Assembly (NCBI GenBank): GCA_010094045.1
Contig: ML986738.1
Coordinates: forward strand, 36,056-100,055
Length of the DNA: 64,000 bases
Direction: 5' to 3'
Origin: Lojkania enalia
Taxonomy: Eukaryota; Ascomycota; Dothideomycetes; Pleosporales
The position numbers were made by a program, and so were the translations under genes. Below the pieces are notes generated by a model. The model saw only the letters and a list, made by a program, of their open reading frames with translations, was not told the origin of the DNA and did not search any database. Below, piece by piece: positions 14,281-27,638 of the stretch. Every line of letters begins with the position of its first letter. Within the stretch, counting starts at the first letter, position 1.

Positions 14281-16063
14281 CTATCGAAGCGGCTAAACCA
14301 TCGAAGCGGCTACTTTTTCTTAGTATTACAAACACTACGTACGAACTATAATAAATCTACAACACGACCTTCTATTAATTTAATAAGAAGGTAGAATTAA
14401 GCTTGCCTTACAGGCGTATAAATTAGGCCAGTTTAAGAGCGTGTAACGCGCTGCTATAGCTTTTAATATATAATATTAACAACTCTCTACTCGACTTTAC
14501 AGAATTACGTTTCGCCCTTATACACAACCAAATTACTAGAAGCTTATAGTAACCAAAGAATAAACAATCGTACAATATATTCTTAACCTTAATTCGCGAG
14601 GATTTACGCCCCAGCTATATAAGGTAGTAGATATAGTAGATAAACTATTAGGTATATATGGTAGAATATCTATAGGAAAGAATTAGTTTAAATAATTTAT
14701 AGCGTGTATAAATAAGCTTAAAACAGCCTTTAATTAAGTAAAAGATTACTAAAGAATAAAATAAGAGAATTTAGAAGTTATTAGCGCGTAGTTTAAGCTC
14801 GTATAGAATATAATTGCAAAATATAATATATATAATAATAATATCTACAACTTTAATAAGATAGGCTTTTAGATAGGTATTATTAATACTATAAAAGTTG
14901 TTATAGGTTTAGAACGTTGTATAAAGTCTACTCTTATATAGCTAGACGATTGCGAGTAAGTTATAGTTATCTAAAGTATCTACGCTACTGCGTACGCAAT
15001 TCTACTATTTATTATCTATAAAGGACGCGTCTATATCTCTATATAGTATAAAGAAGTAGGTATACTATACGATTGGAAAATTTCAGTTTCTAAGAACGGC
15101 TAGATAAATAATACGCTTAGTTTTAAGTAGCTAAAGTACTTTAATAAGTATATAAAGATATATTAGGTGGGGTTATATAAGCTACTTATTTTAGACGGCT
15201 ATAAAAGCTACCTTAACTAGGAATTTAAAGATTACTACCTTATACGAAAGATCCTAACGCTTTATATACCTTCTTATTTATTATATATACTTTAGCTTCT
15301 TAATATAGTTTACTTCTTACTGTTAAAGCTGAAGTATTTACAGTATATACGAAACTTAGCGCGCTAACGCGTCTACTATATTAATAAAGAAGGCTTCTTT
15401 CTAGCCTTTAAGGACGCGTTTTTTAACGTGTTTACGTATAAGAACTATTAAAAGGCCTTTAAAGTAATAGGAATTATTCTTTTAAACGCGTAGGTTATAT
15501 TAAATTACCTTAACGTATAACTATATACCCTACTAGAACTACTTCTATAAGAAGACTTCTAGTAGTCTAAAACTCTAAATAATATATATAAATTTAGGTT
15601 ACAATTAATACTTATATAAAAGTCCTTTATACGATTATTAAAAGAGGTATAAGAAGGATTCTCACAGCTTATAAAAAGTGCTGAGTTAATACTACATTAG
15701 AATACGCTTCTTTAAGCTTATAACTCTAAGTTTAAAAGGCAATTAGAAGAAGTAACTAAGCGTAAAATATATAAAAGAAAGTATATTTAGTATAGTAGTA
15801 TAGTATTATATAGTAAGGGATCTTTATATATAGCTACTAAAGTATCTATAGATTCTTAGCCCTTTAAGAAGACTCGTAGTACTGATACTTAAGAAAGGGT
15901 TTAACTAGCTTAACACTACTATAGTAACTATAGTAAGACTAAATATAATACTTGTACGTGCTAAAAGGATAGTAGGGAAAATTCTAAATTAGATAAAAGT
16001 ATATTATATATAGGATCTTTTATTAGTATTAAGTAAATTAACTTTTTATATATAGTATTTGTT
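14281..16063 (+). mobile_element. RIP-degraded pogo/Fot-type DNA transposon
   Basis: It starts after a TA at 14279-14280 with a tandem repeated end motif (ATCGAAGCGGCTA twice in about 17 bp steps). On the plus strand the decayed transposase is readable: RGFTPQLYKVVDM near 14600, NFDKIGF near 14850 (usually NFDETGF), LLILDGYKSY near 15190 (usually LLILDGHESH), and a final region ending near 15900. Stop codons, mostly TAG and TAA, interrupt it. The 3' end disappears into the assembly gap. Confidence 0.75.
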
Positions 16064-16408
16064 NNNNNNNNNNNNNNNNNNNNNNNNNNNNNNNNNNNNN
16101 NNNNNNNNNNNNNNNNNNNNNNNNNNNNNNNNNNNNNNNNNNNNNNNNNNNNNNNNNNNNNNNNNNNNNNNNNNNNNNNNNNNNNNNNNNNNNNNNNNNN
16201 NNNNNNNNNNNNNNNNNNNNNNNNNNNNNNNNNNNNNNNNNNNNNNNNNNNNNNNNNNNNNNNNNNNNNNNNNNNNNNNNNNNNNNNNNNNNNNNNNNNN
16301 NNNNNNNNNNNNNNNNNNNNNNNNNNNNNNNNNNNNNNNNNNNNNNNNNNNNNNNNNNNNNNNNNNNNNNNNNNNNNNNNNNNNNNNNNNNNNNNNNNNN
16401 NNNNNNNN
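16064..16408. other. Assembly gap (run of N)
   Basis: 345 undetermined bases. The gap separates two oppositely oriented pogo-type relics, which is the kind of inverted repeat that assemblers fail to close. Any open frame across it is an artefact. Confidence 0.99.
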
Positions 16409-18258
16409 AGCTAATTACCTAAGCGAGCTAATTATAATACTAAAACTATACTAAAATCGCGACTACTTTTCGCAAAATATTATACTTTCTTATATTCTAT
16501 CGTACTATATAGTATAGTAGCCTATTCTTCTATATCTATAGTATTATTTTTATACGTCCGCGAGTTATACCTAGATTTACTATACTATCTATAGCACCTT
16601 TAAGTTAGCTAGCCTCTATTAATACGCGCCTTCTTCCTACCCTTCTTTCTATTAGTATAAGCGCTAAACTCTTTTAGAGTAGTTAATTAAGCGTCTTCTT
16701 TAATTATTAGGTTATCTTTCTTCTATACACGCTTTCTTTTATACGATTAATGTTATATAGCAGCCTTATTAGCTGCTTAAAGCTTAGTAACCTAAGCGCG
16801 TAATAGTACGTTTTTATATATTATATATATAGCACCCTTTATAAACTATTTAAACGCTTCTACTATTAAAATAGGCGAGCTATCTAGGTACTTTTAAACT
16901 CTTAATCGAACGTACGTAGATTAAGACTTAAATTCGATAGGATTACTTAGTATTTTTAACTCCTAAGGGGTATCTTTAACTATAGAGGGTATTAGCGTAT
17001 ATAGTTAAACTTTAAGCTTTAATAGTACTATATCTAGGTTAAATAGAACTAGGCTAGCGCTTTAAAAGCTACTTAGAATATTACTCTTTATAATTGCTGC
17101 GTTAAAAGCTACTTTAAAATAGGGTAAAAACTCGATTTTTGTAATATAGTTAATATAACCGCGTATCAGCTGCTCGACTTAGCGCCCGTACGCAGTTTTT
17201 AAAGGCGAGAAATAACCTATATCTAGTAGCTGTAGTAGGTATAATAAATATAAAGGTATATAAAAAGTAATAATATTCTTTTTCTTATAGAGCTGCCTAA
17301 ATTTAAGCAAGTTATAGCTCTTATAGCCGTTAAGAATTAGTAATTAATATATACTAATAGTATAATCCTTTATATATATGTTAAAGTACTTTAACTATTT
17401 AATACTAATATTATTTATTATCCAGCTGTTATTAGTAACCTATATAGCCTAGGTTAGTAGAATATTATCTTCTTTATACTATATAGAGAGGTGGTAGATG
17501 CCTGTAAAGATAATAAAAGGTAGTATTATCTATCCTATCGCGTTAATACTCTAGATAACTGTAGTTTACTCGCAATTATCTAGCTGGAGCTACTTTAGTT
17601 AATTCCGTCTCTTAGAGCTAGTAACTACTACTTCTATTGATATTACGCTTATTATAAAGCTTAATTTATTAAAGTTATATATATTTTTATTAATAATACT
17701 ATACTTAGCCTTTATATTTTATATAAGGTAGAACTAGCCTCTTATAACCTTAGGATTCTTATATTTAGCTTTTAAATAGTTGTACTTTTAATTAAATTTA
17801 ACCTTAAGCTTAGGCGTACGTTTAATAAAGTTTTCTACCTAGTTCTTTTCAACCTAGCTAGCAGAGTATACAGCTAGTAGTAAATTAGCTATATCTTAAA
17901 CAGTAGTAAGCTGCGGTAGAAATCCTCTTATATCTAGATCTAGTATATACTAAACAATTACCTACTCCTTAATCTTACTAAGCTTTATTAAATTAGGCCG
18001 GCAATTGTATTATAGAGCTGTTTCTTACCTTTATATACTAAGTATACTTTAAGAGATATTATAGATTAATATAATACGACGTATAGTTAGTATCACGTCT
18101 TATTAAAGAGCTTAGAGTATAAGCTGTATTCTAGCTTCTTTCTAAATTAATTCTATAGTTGTTAGTTATAGTATAATATTATAAAGTATAATTATCGCGA
18201 TTTTAGTAGAGTTTTAGTATTATAATCAGCTTACTTAAGTAATCAGCTCGCTTATACT
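16409..18258 (-). mobile_element. RIP-degraded pogo/Fot-type DNA transposon
   Basis: Inverted ends of about 60 bp are visible. The left end (16409 on, AGCTAATTACCTAAGCGAGC then a TATACTAAAATCGCGA tail) is mirrored at about 18186-18258. On the minus strand the decayed transposase shows the region around PLDVGCFSPLK and NYITKIEFLPYFKAAF in degraded form near 17100-17240, typical of pogo DDE enzymes. Its first 540 bases recur at 60546-61086. The left boundary may lie in the gap. Confidence 0.7.
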
Positions 18259-18424
18259 ATACGTTAAATCTATAAGAATAACTATATAGGATTTAATCTA
18301 TTAAAGAGATATTCTATCTTATATAGTTAGGTCTAAGACTGCTAAACCTAGCTTATTAGGTCTGTTAGATCTATTAAGTTCGTTCTACTATATCTAATAC
18401 TTCTACTATTATTATGTATATAGG
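18259..18424. repeat. AT-rich repeat remnant, left flank of gypsy insertion
   Basis: No coding signal is seen. The last five bases (ATAGG, 18420-18424) are the target duplication of the gypsy element that follows, so this stretch was once continuous with 24542 onward. Confidence 0.5.
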
Positions 18425-18727
18425 TGTTACGGACGCTTACGCGTAGTTGGTTAATCGCACTTTAGGCAGTCAACTCTATTACTACATACTATATGTAAAT
18501 ATTAAAACGTTGCGTAAAGAATAGAGATATCTATATTATATAGGTTTTTATAGGGGCTAGATCTGTACTATTACACGGGCTAGCTGGGTCGGTAAAACCT
18601 TCCTCTATCGTAGTTAAGATAAGTTGGTTATGTTCCAGCTAGCAGCTAATAGTTGTTACTAGCAGCCGGTTTAGGTATTATAGTAAGGGTAGTATAGGTG
18701 TAGAGGTATCGCGGTATTACCGTAATA
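18425..18727 (-). repeat. Left LTR of the gypsy element
   Basis: 303 bp, starting TGTTACGGAC and ending CCGTAATA. It retains more CpG and CpA sites than its partner at 24234. The polypurine tract on the inner side makes it the 3' LTR in element orientation. Confidence 0.88.
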
Positions 18728-18831
18728 GTACCCCCCTCTTAGTTATAAGCTCCTGCGAGTTAGGTCTTTATATTATATTCGGGTTATTTATAATTAAATA
18801 GTAGTTATTAATACTAGCGTTAGTTAAGGTC

Positions 18832-19130
18832 GCAGGCGTATCAGCGCGACTGGTTATTATTATATAGTAGTACTATACTAGAGATTAGGTCGGTTCGGTT
18901 TATGCAGCAGTATTATACTAGGGATTAGATTAGATCGCAGGCGTATCGACGCAATTAGTTGTCGTCGTATAACAGTACTATACTAGGGATTAGGTCGGTT
19001 TAGTTCATGTAGTAGTACTATACTAGGGATTAGATTAGATTGCAGGCATATCGGCGCGATTAGTTATTATCGTATAGTAGTACCGTATTAGGGATCGGGT
19101 TAGTTCGTATAGCAGTACTGTTATAGGCGT
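18832..19130. repeat. 105-bp tandem repeat, about 2.8 copies
   Basis: The word GCAGGCRTATC recurs at 18832, 18937 and 19042, an exact 105-bp spacing, and the block between (with ACTATACTAGGGATTAG) repeats with it. It lies just inside the 3' LTR of the gypsy element, in a non-coding stretch. Confidence 0.8.
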
Positions 19131-22100
19131 CCAGGAATATACTCAGATCAGACTCTGGCGCCCAATTAAGGATCCAGACGTAATATTGTATTCGGGTCTT
19201 ATTTATTCGGGTTTCTAGCGTGGTAATCTTCTGCGGCAGCTGTCTCAGTAAAGTTACTAGCCGGGTACTATTCTAGGTCGTGATAGCTAGTCTACTTAAC
19301 TAGGTATTCGTGCCGGCGTCTCTGTCAGTTATAGTAGAGGTCTTCTATTCGCTCGACGAGGTATTCCGGTTCTCTATCAATCTCGATAGGTTCAGGGTTG
19401 TATACTTGTTAACTAGGCAAGTAGTTAGACGACTTAGGTGCTGGCTATAATAGCGATATATGGAATATAGGATGTATTTTAGCCGATTTAGGTAGCTTTA
19501 GTCTATAAGCGTACGAGGACACCTTCGCGATAACCTTATAGGAGCCTATATTCTTCTAGTTAAACTTTTTCGACGGTCTTCGTGTGCGTATATTCCTAGC
19601 ATCTAGCTAGACTAGATTACTAACCTAGTAGTTAGGGGCTGGTACGCGCTTACGGTTAGCGTACTCTTATTAGAGCGCTTGTGCCCAGGTGAGTTCTTCT
19701 CTAATATACTCTGTAATATCCTTCATCTTATCAACTAGTCTATTAGCTTCCTAGGCTATTAGGGACTATTTTAGCGGTTGATAGATCCCTATAAGCGGCT
19801 CGAAGCCTATTTAAGGGTGCTGGCTAAAGTAGGCCAGAAACGGGGAGACTTTTATTAATTCGGATACTGTGTTATTCGCTTTAAACTACGCTGTTGGTAG
19901 CTATTTAACCTAGTTATCTTGTTCGTAGCTGGTATAGGCTTAGAGAACTTGTTCCATTACTACGTTAGCGTTCTCTATCTAGCTATCAGTCTTTAGGTAG
20001 AAGCTGGTTAATATACATATATCAATTTATAGCTGTCTATAGAGCTCTTAGTAGAAGGTAGAGATAAACTATATCCTACAGTCGGACGTAATAGTGCGTA
20101 GCAGTCTATAGTAAACCTATATATAGCAACAGAACAGTCGGACAATGTTAAAAGTTTCGATTCTTGTATATAGTATCAGGTGTCTATACTTACTAAGCCT
20201 ATCAACCACCACTATAATATTTGTACAACCTTCTAATTCTGGTAGATTAGTTATAAAATCTATAGAGATGTCTTAAAACCTTTATTTAGGTATAGGCAAC
20301 GGTTTTAGTAATCTATAGTACTTCTCTCTAGAAGCTTTACTTCTTCGGTATATATAATAATAGTCTATATATTATTATACCGAGTTAAATATCTTTAACT
20401 AATAGTACTCACGCTAGAGTAGTTCTAAGGTCTTTCCTTAGCTAGGGTATCTACTAGACAGCAAGTTGTAGACGGTTTACAGCAGCTTAAGCTTCAGCTT
20501 ATTATAGTCTAGTACTACAAGTTAATCTCGGTAGTATAGTCGGTTGTTACGCTCTTTATAGTTAGCTAGAGTTAAGAGCTTAAATCAACAGGCTCCTTCT
20601 CTTAGTAACTTTAAGATATCTTAGATTAGATTATCGTTCGGGTATTCTTCGTCGATAATATCTATAATCGATCAGCCTATTTCTATCTATCAGAATAGTT
20701 TAGGACGAAGTAATATCTGTTAACAACCTCTACGGGCCTCTTCTTATATAGACTTATCTTATAACCTTCGAGTCAAGATATTAGACTTCTCTCCAAGTTT
20801 TCCGGGTCGGTATATAATACTAAAGTTAAACCTTAACAGGTATTCTAACTAATAGGCCTATTAGTAGTTTAGCTGCTTCGTTATTACGAAGTACTATAGG
20901 TTCTTATAATTACTTAGCACTTCTATAAGAAATACTACACCTTCTAATTCGGGCCTCTATTACTTAAAATATTAGATAATCGCGAGTAGTTCCTTATTAT
21001 ATATTTCGTAGTTACCTTTAGCAGAATTTATACGCTTAGAGAAGTAGGTAATAGGTCTTAGTTTACTGTTAGCGCCTCTCTAGGACAGCACGCCAGCTGT
21101 TATAAAATCGGACGCGTTAGCTTCTACTACTATTAGTAGTTTAGGGTTAAAGTATCGGAGAATTAGTATAAAGATAAAGGCATCCTTTAGATAGTCGAAA
21201 GAATATTAACAGCTATTATTCCAGTTAAATTAAGTGTTCTTCTTAGTTAGAGCTATTAAGGGGGAGACTTTCTATAAGAAGTTGCTAATAAATCGTTAGT
21301 AGAAGTTCGCAAAGCCTATAAAAGCTTAAATATCTTTTATATTTTTAAGATATTTTTAGTTAATAATTATTTCTACCTTCTTTAGGTCTATACGGATCCC
21401 TTCTATAATAATTATATACCCTAGGTAGGTTACTTCTAACTAGTAGAACTTATACTTATCTATATTAAACTGTAGACCATTCGCTCTTAAGGCTTTAAGA
21501 ACTAGCCAGATATACTGTTTATAATCCTTCAGATTCTTACTAAATATTAGGATATTATTAATATAGGTAGTATAGAATATATTAAGGTATAGTCTTAGCA
21601 TATTATTTACAAAGTACTAGAATATACCTAGAGCGTTAGTTAGGCTAAAAGGTATTACTAGGTATTTAAACAGCCCGTAGTATATATAAAAGGTAGTCTT
21701 TTATTTATCTCCCTTAACAATCCTTAGCTTATTAAACGCGATAATAATATTAAGTTTTATATAGTATTTAGCCTTACTAAGTTAAGTTAACGTTTTTTAG
21801 ATTAGTAGAATTAGGTATTAGTTCTTAATAGTAATAGTATTTAGGGCTCTATAATTTATATAGAATTAGAGACCACCTCTAAATTTCTTTATAAAGATTA
21901 TAAATATAGCTACTAGTAATAAGCTTACTCTAATAAATCTCTTAGACAAGTTCTTGTTAAGGTACTTCCTTAGTACTTTTAGCTCGTTCTAGGATATCCT
22001 ATAAAGTGGACCGAAGTTAACTTACTTACTATTCTCTAGTTTAATCTTATAATCGTATAGTTATTATCTAAACAGCTTATCTGTATTCTTATATAAGAAG

Positions 22101-24233
22101 ATAGATAATAGGTTATAATATTCTTTAAGTACTTTAGTAATAGGGTTAGTATATACCTTTAGAGCTAAAGCCTTATTAATATTAGCTATTAATATAGCGA
22201 AGACTTTATAGTTAGATTACTAGAAGAGTTAAACTAGTAGTATAGCGCCTATATAGTATATATCTAGCTATAGCGTAGACTTTAAGTATTTAGGCTTAGA
22301 TAGGTTCTCTTAACTATAATCTTTATCTAAAGTTAGGTTAGTTTTAGTTTTAAGTTCTTTTAACTAGTATAATATTTTAAGTAACTAGTAATTATATTAG
22401 GTATAACTTAATAGGCGGAGTTTTAAGTAGTACTATCTAGGCTTCGGGTTATATAGGGGTTATAAATTAGTTACTTTAGGATCTCCTTTTATATTAGGTT
22501 TAGGTAGTTTATAGTCTTTAATAACTATTTAAGCAGCCTATTAGTAAATAGTAGTACTAGTAGGTTATAAGTATTAAGTTAGGTATTAGTTAGTAGTAAA
22601 GACCAGCTGTTTATTCTTATAGTCTAGGTTTATACAATACTTATATATCTATAGTTATTCTAAAATTAACTAGTATTTTTCTAGTATAGTTATATAGAGA
22701 CGTGCTATCTCTAAATAGTTCAGGTGTTAGAGGGTTAGAGTAACTAAGTAGAAGATAGTCCTCTTATAAAGGACTTCTCTATTAAAGCCGGTTAGGTATA
22801 GATTATATAAGAGTTGTATCTTTTAGAGTTTTAGGGTATATATAAGGTCTCTATAGATATAGCTATAACTAGTAGCTCTAGTGTTAATAAGAATATTAAT
22901 ATTTTACTAGACTAGGTCTTAATAGATTAAAAAAGGAGCTAGGATCTAGTAGTCCTATAACTATTTCTATAAGGGCTAGTTCTATAAGTATATAGAAATT
23001 CGGTATAGATATAATCCTAAGAGGTAACTTACTTCTAAAATAGACCTTTTAGTAATATTCTAGTTAGTAAGACTAGCTATATTTAAGAGTAAGAATAACA
23101 GCCTTATCTATAGGATAATAAGTATATTAAAAATCGATTAGAGGATCGGTTAGAGGATTGAGAGTAGAATCTACAGGGTATAATAGGGCTCTAAGACCTT
23201 TAACGGATTAATAGTAGAGGGGTGCTATATTCTAGCGAAATATATCCCTTACTACTATACTTATAACAGCGTCCTTTACAGCGGCGCCTTTCTTATTTAT
23301 TAGAGCCTATAGGCGTATAGCTAGAAGTATTAAGTTCTATAGCGTTTAGGTCCTTCTAGTAAGTAGTATAATACTTTAGTTGTTTACGGTAGTTGCCAGG
23401 TAGGTAATATAGGTTAGTATTATATAGGGAAATTAGATTAGCGTAGTTGTTTAGGGTGCTAGGTATTATAATACTAATTATAGCACGGCGGAGCTTATTA
23501 GAGAGAGAATATTAGAGATATACGATTTATCTAGTCTTATTTAGTTTAGTGTCTGCAATTAGACGTCGGAATTTAGTAAAATAAGCAGGGAACCTATTTT
23601 AGCCTTATTTTAAGGTCTCTAGCTTACTCTATACTATAATCTCCTTATTCCGGTCGCTATAGGTAGATTTTAAGAAGGCGACCAAGCTATCTACAGAGTT
23701 AATACCCTTATCTATTAATAGGTTAACTAATATTACTAGGTCTTATTTTAGACGGGAATAGATATATAGAAGGCGGGTACGTTCGGTTAGATATTAGTTA
23801 GCGTTTCCTTCTAGTTTATAGTAGAGCTTTCTAACAAAGTATAAAAGCTCTAAGTATTTACTAGAGAATATTAGAGGGTCGGGTAAGCGGTTAGAACGGA
23901 AATACGGGTTATATATAATTTTAGGCGGATTAGAAGTTAATGTAGGTATCTGTTTAGAAGCTAGGGTTATAGGCTAAATCAGGCTAAGGGCGGGTAATAG
24001 TTCTATTACTATTAATATGCTAGTAGCTGGTAGAGGGGTAGCTGTTTAACAGCTACTAAATTCCCTTTATATCGCTTTAAAGTCTAACTTATAGCGGTTC
24101 TCCTAGGTTATTAAGGCCTCTACTAGCATCTCGTTCTTCTACTATAAAAAGTCTAGCTTGCCCTAGATTTCTTTAAGTATACTAATAAACGCGTTCTTAT
24201 CTATAGTATATAATAGTAGATAATATAATATAA

Positions 24234-24536
24234 TATTACAGACGCTTATATATAGTTAGTTAATCGTACTTTAAATAGTTAACTCTATTACTATATACTA
24301 TATATAAATATTAAAACGTTGTATAAAGAATAGAAATATCTATATTATATAGGTTTTTATAGGAGCTAGGTCTATACTACTATATGGGCTAGCTAGGTTG
24401 GCGAAACCTTCCTCTATCGTAGTTAAGATAAGTCGGTTATATTCTAGCTAGCAGCTGATAGTTATTACTAGCAGCCGGTTCGGGTATTATAGTAAGGGTA
24501 GTATAGGTGCAGAAGTATCGCGGTATTACCGTAATA
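24234..24536 (-). repeat. Right LTR of the gypsy element
   Basis: 303 bp, starting TATTACAGAC and ending CCGTAATA, followed by the duplication ATAGG. Compared with 18425-18727 it carries many extra C-to-T and G-to-A type changes. Confidence 0.88.
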
Positions 24537-24541
24537 ATAGG

Positions 24542-24757
24542 TTGTACTATACCTTATTATCTAGCTAATTATCTCCCTAGTTCCTATAGTCCTACTACTT
24601 ACTATCTAATAATTAGTTCTTAATATACTTCTATCTATTATTATCTTATTAGTCCTTGTCTAAGTTAGCCTATATAGTAGTTAATATTAGATCGAACTCT
24701 AGCTATAGAGGCGGTACTTCTTAGCGTTCTATATTTTTAATATTATAATAGTTACGT
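24542..24757. repeat. AT-rich repeat remnant, right flank of gypsy insertion
   Basis: No gene is seen. About 75 bp near 24655-24730 match 2500-2575, so it belongs to a repeat family also present at the left edge. Confidence 0.5.
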
Positions 24758-25670
24758 TTTACTTAAATTTTAAGAAATTTATAAGAAGGAGAAGATTATC
24801 TATCTCTATATACCGCTATATTCGTTATATCTATTATAGCTACTTAATATAGGTTGTTTCTCGCTTTTAAAGTATATATATAATACTAAGATCTTAGCTT
24901 TAGTATATAATTATATTAACTATATTAATAAGACTATCTTTTTTCTAAGCTTTAAAGTAGCCTATAATTAATTAATTATAGAAGCTAATATTTGTATAAG
25001 CTTTTAAAGTACTAGAATATTACTATATAATTTAGAGATAGTACTATTAACGCTTAATATTAAGCTACATACGCTAATACTATCTATACTAAAAACTACC
25101 CTCTAGAAAGCTAAAATACTTAGTAATATATATAAACTAGAGGCTTAATTAATAATAATTTATAGTAGGATTTAGTTATATTAAAATTTATTACCTATAT
25201 TAATTACTATAGCTTTTAATTAGCTTTAAAAGGGCGCTATAATAATAATATATTCGATTATACTAATAGCTAATTAAATTAAGAGTTTTAAGCGAGTAAA
25301 TAAAGTAGTATTAAAGTAAAAATAATAGAAAAGAAAGCGATTATAAAAGTAGAGGATTCTAATAAAAGCTATAGGTAAGGATATAATTAATTAAAATAAT
25401 GTTAAGAGGTAGATTAATAAGAAAATTTATAATTAGAGTACTTAGCTATAAAGGAGTAGCTAGTTTTAATAGAGCTATAGGTGTTATAAATAGCCTAATT
25501 ATAATACTCGAACGTGCTAAATTAATAGCGTAGATGTTAAATAATCTAATAGACTATTACTTCTTATAGTATATATATACGTAGTTAATAATTATCGCGA
25601 TTAAGTTGTTTAAATCTTAGTAGAGTAATAGCTTACTTATACTAACAGCTTGCTTATAAACTACGTTACT
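24758..25670 (+). mobile_element. pogo-type transposon, 3' fragment
   Basis: The plus strand shows the decayed end of a pogo transposase, including a LLNIGCFSLLK-like motif near 24840 (normally LDVGCFSPLK) and a lysine-rich end. It terminates with an inverted end at about 25582-25660 (AATTATCGCGAT tail and TAGCTTACTT repeats). The 5' half is missing. Stops throughout. Confidence 0.6.
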
Positions 25671-25784
25671 TCTAAATTAAATAGAATTAGACTAGATTTT
25701 TAAAAGTTTATATAGATTTTATCCTTTATAATTAATATATTAAAAGTAGCTTTAAAAGCTAGAAAGAACTTAAGTTTTAGAATA
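25671..25784 (-). mobile_element. pogo-type fragment, left piece, split by nested pogo
   Basis: This matches about 26410-26525 within the neighbouring pogo element and continues at 27639. The two pieces are one older copy interrupted by the insertion of a relative. TA at 25783-25784 is the target. Confidence 0.6.
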
Positions 25785-27638
25785 ACGTACCTTACAAGCG
25801 AGCGGCCTATATAAGTAAGCAGTCTACTCTATTAACTTTTTCAACCTTTATATATATATAACTTAACAACTAAATAATATAATAGCAATTTACAACTTGC
25901 GCGATTATTTTATAAAGACTTCTGCATCCTTCTAGCATATACGAGAATTATACCCAGCCTTACTATAGCGGCTATAGCGTACTTTATACTATCCGCTCGT
26001 ACCTAATCGCACCCTAAATTAGCGTATTATAGTCTAAGTTTCCTCTTTATTATTCTTTTTAGTAATAATCATCTCTTCTTATACTTTTATTAGGGTCTCT
26101 TACGCTTGAATCTACCTTTTTTTCTACTGTTTCCATTTTATTGCTACTTTATTTACTTCTTAAAGGCTGACGATTTTATTATATATTAACCCGATCTAAT
26201 ATATCACTTTTATAAAACCTTTCTTAAACTAATTTAGCTTCTTAATAATAGAAGCTAGCGAAGAACTTATATCCCTTTAAATCCGATTATAAATTAATAT
26301 TAATTAAGCTTCTAGCTCGCACGCGTTACTTAGTATTTTTACTTTCTATAAGATATTATCTTATACTAGTAGTATTAGTATACGAAGCTTTATATTAAGC
26401 TTTAAAAGTACTACTTCTAAATTAAATAGGACTAGACTAGCTCCTTAAAAGCTTATATAGATATTATCCTTTATAATTAATATATTAAAAGCAGCTTTAA
26501 AAGCTAGAAAGAACTTAAGTTTTATAATATAGTTGATATAATTATATACTAAGACTAAAATCTAATTTCTATATATAGGCTTTAATAGTAAGAAGCAGCC
26601 TATATCTAGTAGCTGTAATAGGTATAATAAATAAACTAGTATATAGAGTAGAATAATACTCTATTCCTCGCAGAGTTTCTAGAAATTAAGCGAGTTATAG
26701 CTATTATAGCTATTAAAGATTAGTAGTTAATACGCGCCTACTATACAATCCTTTATATACCTATAAAAATACTTTAACTATTTAATACCGAGTTTATTTA
26801 TTATCCAGCTATTCTTACTAACTATAATAGCCTAGTTCTTAGGTATATTATCACCTTCGTACCAGGCAGAGAGATAGTAGTAGCTAGTAATAATAATAAA
26901 GGGTAGAAGCGTCTAGCTAGCAGTATTAATCCTCTAAATTACTAAAATCTATTTATAATTACCTAATTAAATTACCTTTAGTTAATTATATCTCTCTATA
27001 CCTATAATAACTAGTTGCAACAAAATAACGCCTATTTAAAAGCTAGATTTATCGAAGTTGTATATATCCTTATCTATAATACTATACTTCTTCTTAGTAC
27101 GTTATATAAGCTTAAACCAGCCTTTAATTACTTTAGGATCTTCGTATAGAGTTCTCTAGCAATTATAAGGCTGATTTAGGCGTGTCTTAAGCTTAGGAGT
27201 ACGTCTAACAAAGTTCCTAGGCTAATATATACTAATCTAGCCTATACCGCGCTTAGTAAGCAAGCTATTAGCTATATTTTATACAGCGGTTAAGGTAGGC
27301 GCAAATCCTTACGAATCTAGGTCAAGTATATATTAGATAATAACCTCCTCTTTAAGTTTTGTCAGTCTTTTCGAGTTAGGCTTATAATCGCGCTGTAAGC
27401 AGATTCCGGCGTGTTATTAGTATACGGTCGTTCAAATTGTATTAAATATTAAAGCAGCGCGTCTTTCGCTATTTATTTAGCCTCTTTTAGTAGCTGAGAG
27501 GGCTAAGTTTACTTAATTCTCGTTTTAGGCTATATTCTTATTGTTTCGTCGTTATATCGTTATTAAAAGCTCAGGTGTCGCGTTTTAGTAATAGGGTGGA
27601 CCGCTCGCTTGTATGGGCCGCTCGCTTGTAAGGTACGT
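25785..27638 (-). mobile_element. pogo-type DNA transposon with inverted ends and TA duplication
   Basis: Both ends read ACGTACCTTACAAGCGAGCG inward (25785 and, reversed, 27638), and TA flanks each side (25783-25784, 27639-27640), the hallmark of the Tc1/mariner-pogo superfamily. Length is 1854 bp. At the right end the AAGCGAGCGG word is present twice, 17 bp apart. The minus strand carries a stop-riddled transposase resembling the copy at 16409-18258. Confidence 0.8.

Larger units (their letters stand above)
18425..24536 (-). mobile_element. Ty3/gypsy retrotransposon, moderately RIP-mutated, with LTRs and TSD
   Basis: The element has 303-bp LTRs (18425-18727 and 24234-24536) and a 5-bp duplication ATAGG (18420-18424, 24537-24541). 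A GAGGGGGGTA purine tract next to the left LTR shows that it points leftwards. On the minus strand a gag zinc knuckle (CYKYSSKGYISLEY, normally CYKCGSKGHISLEC) lies near 23220-23280. A reverse transcriptase with YINNILIFSKNL (normally YIDDILIFS) lies near 21540, followed by RNase H ([22 protein letters not shown]) near 20950-21150, then integrase and a short C-terminal region. It is less decayed than its neighbours. Confidence 0.88.

Noticed and set aside
16059..16454. Open frame across the run of N
   Set aside because: It consists of undetermined bases and has no meaning.
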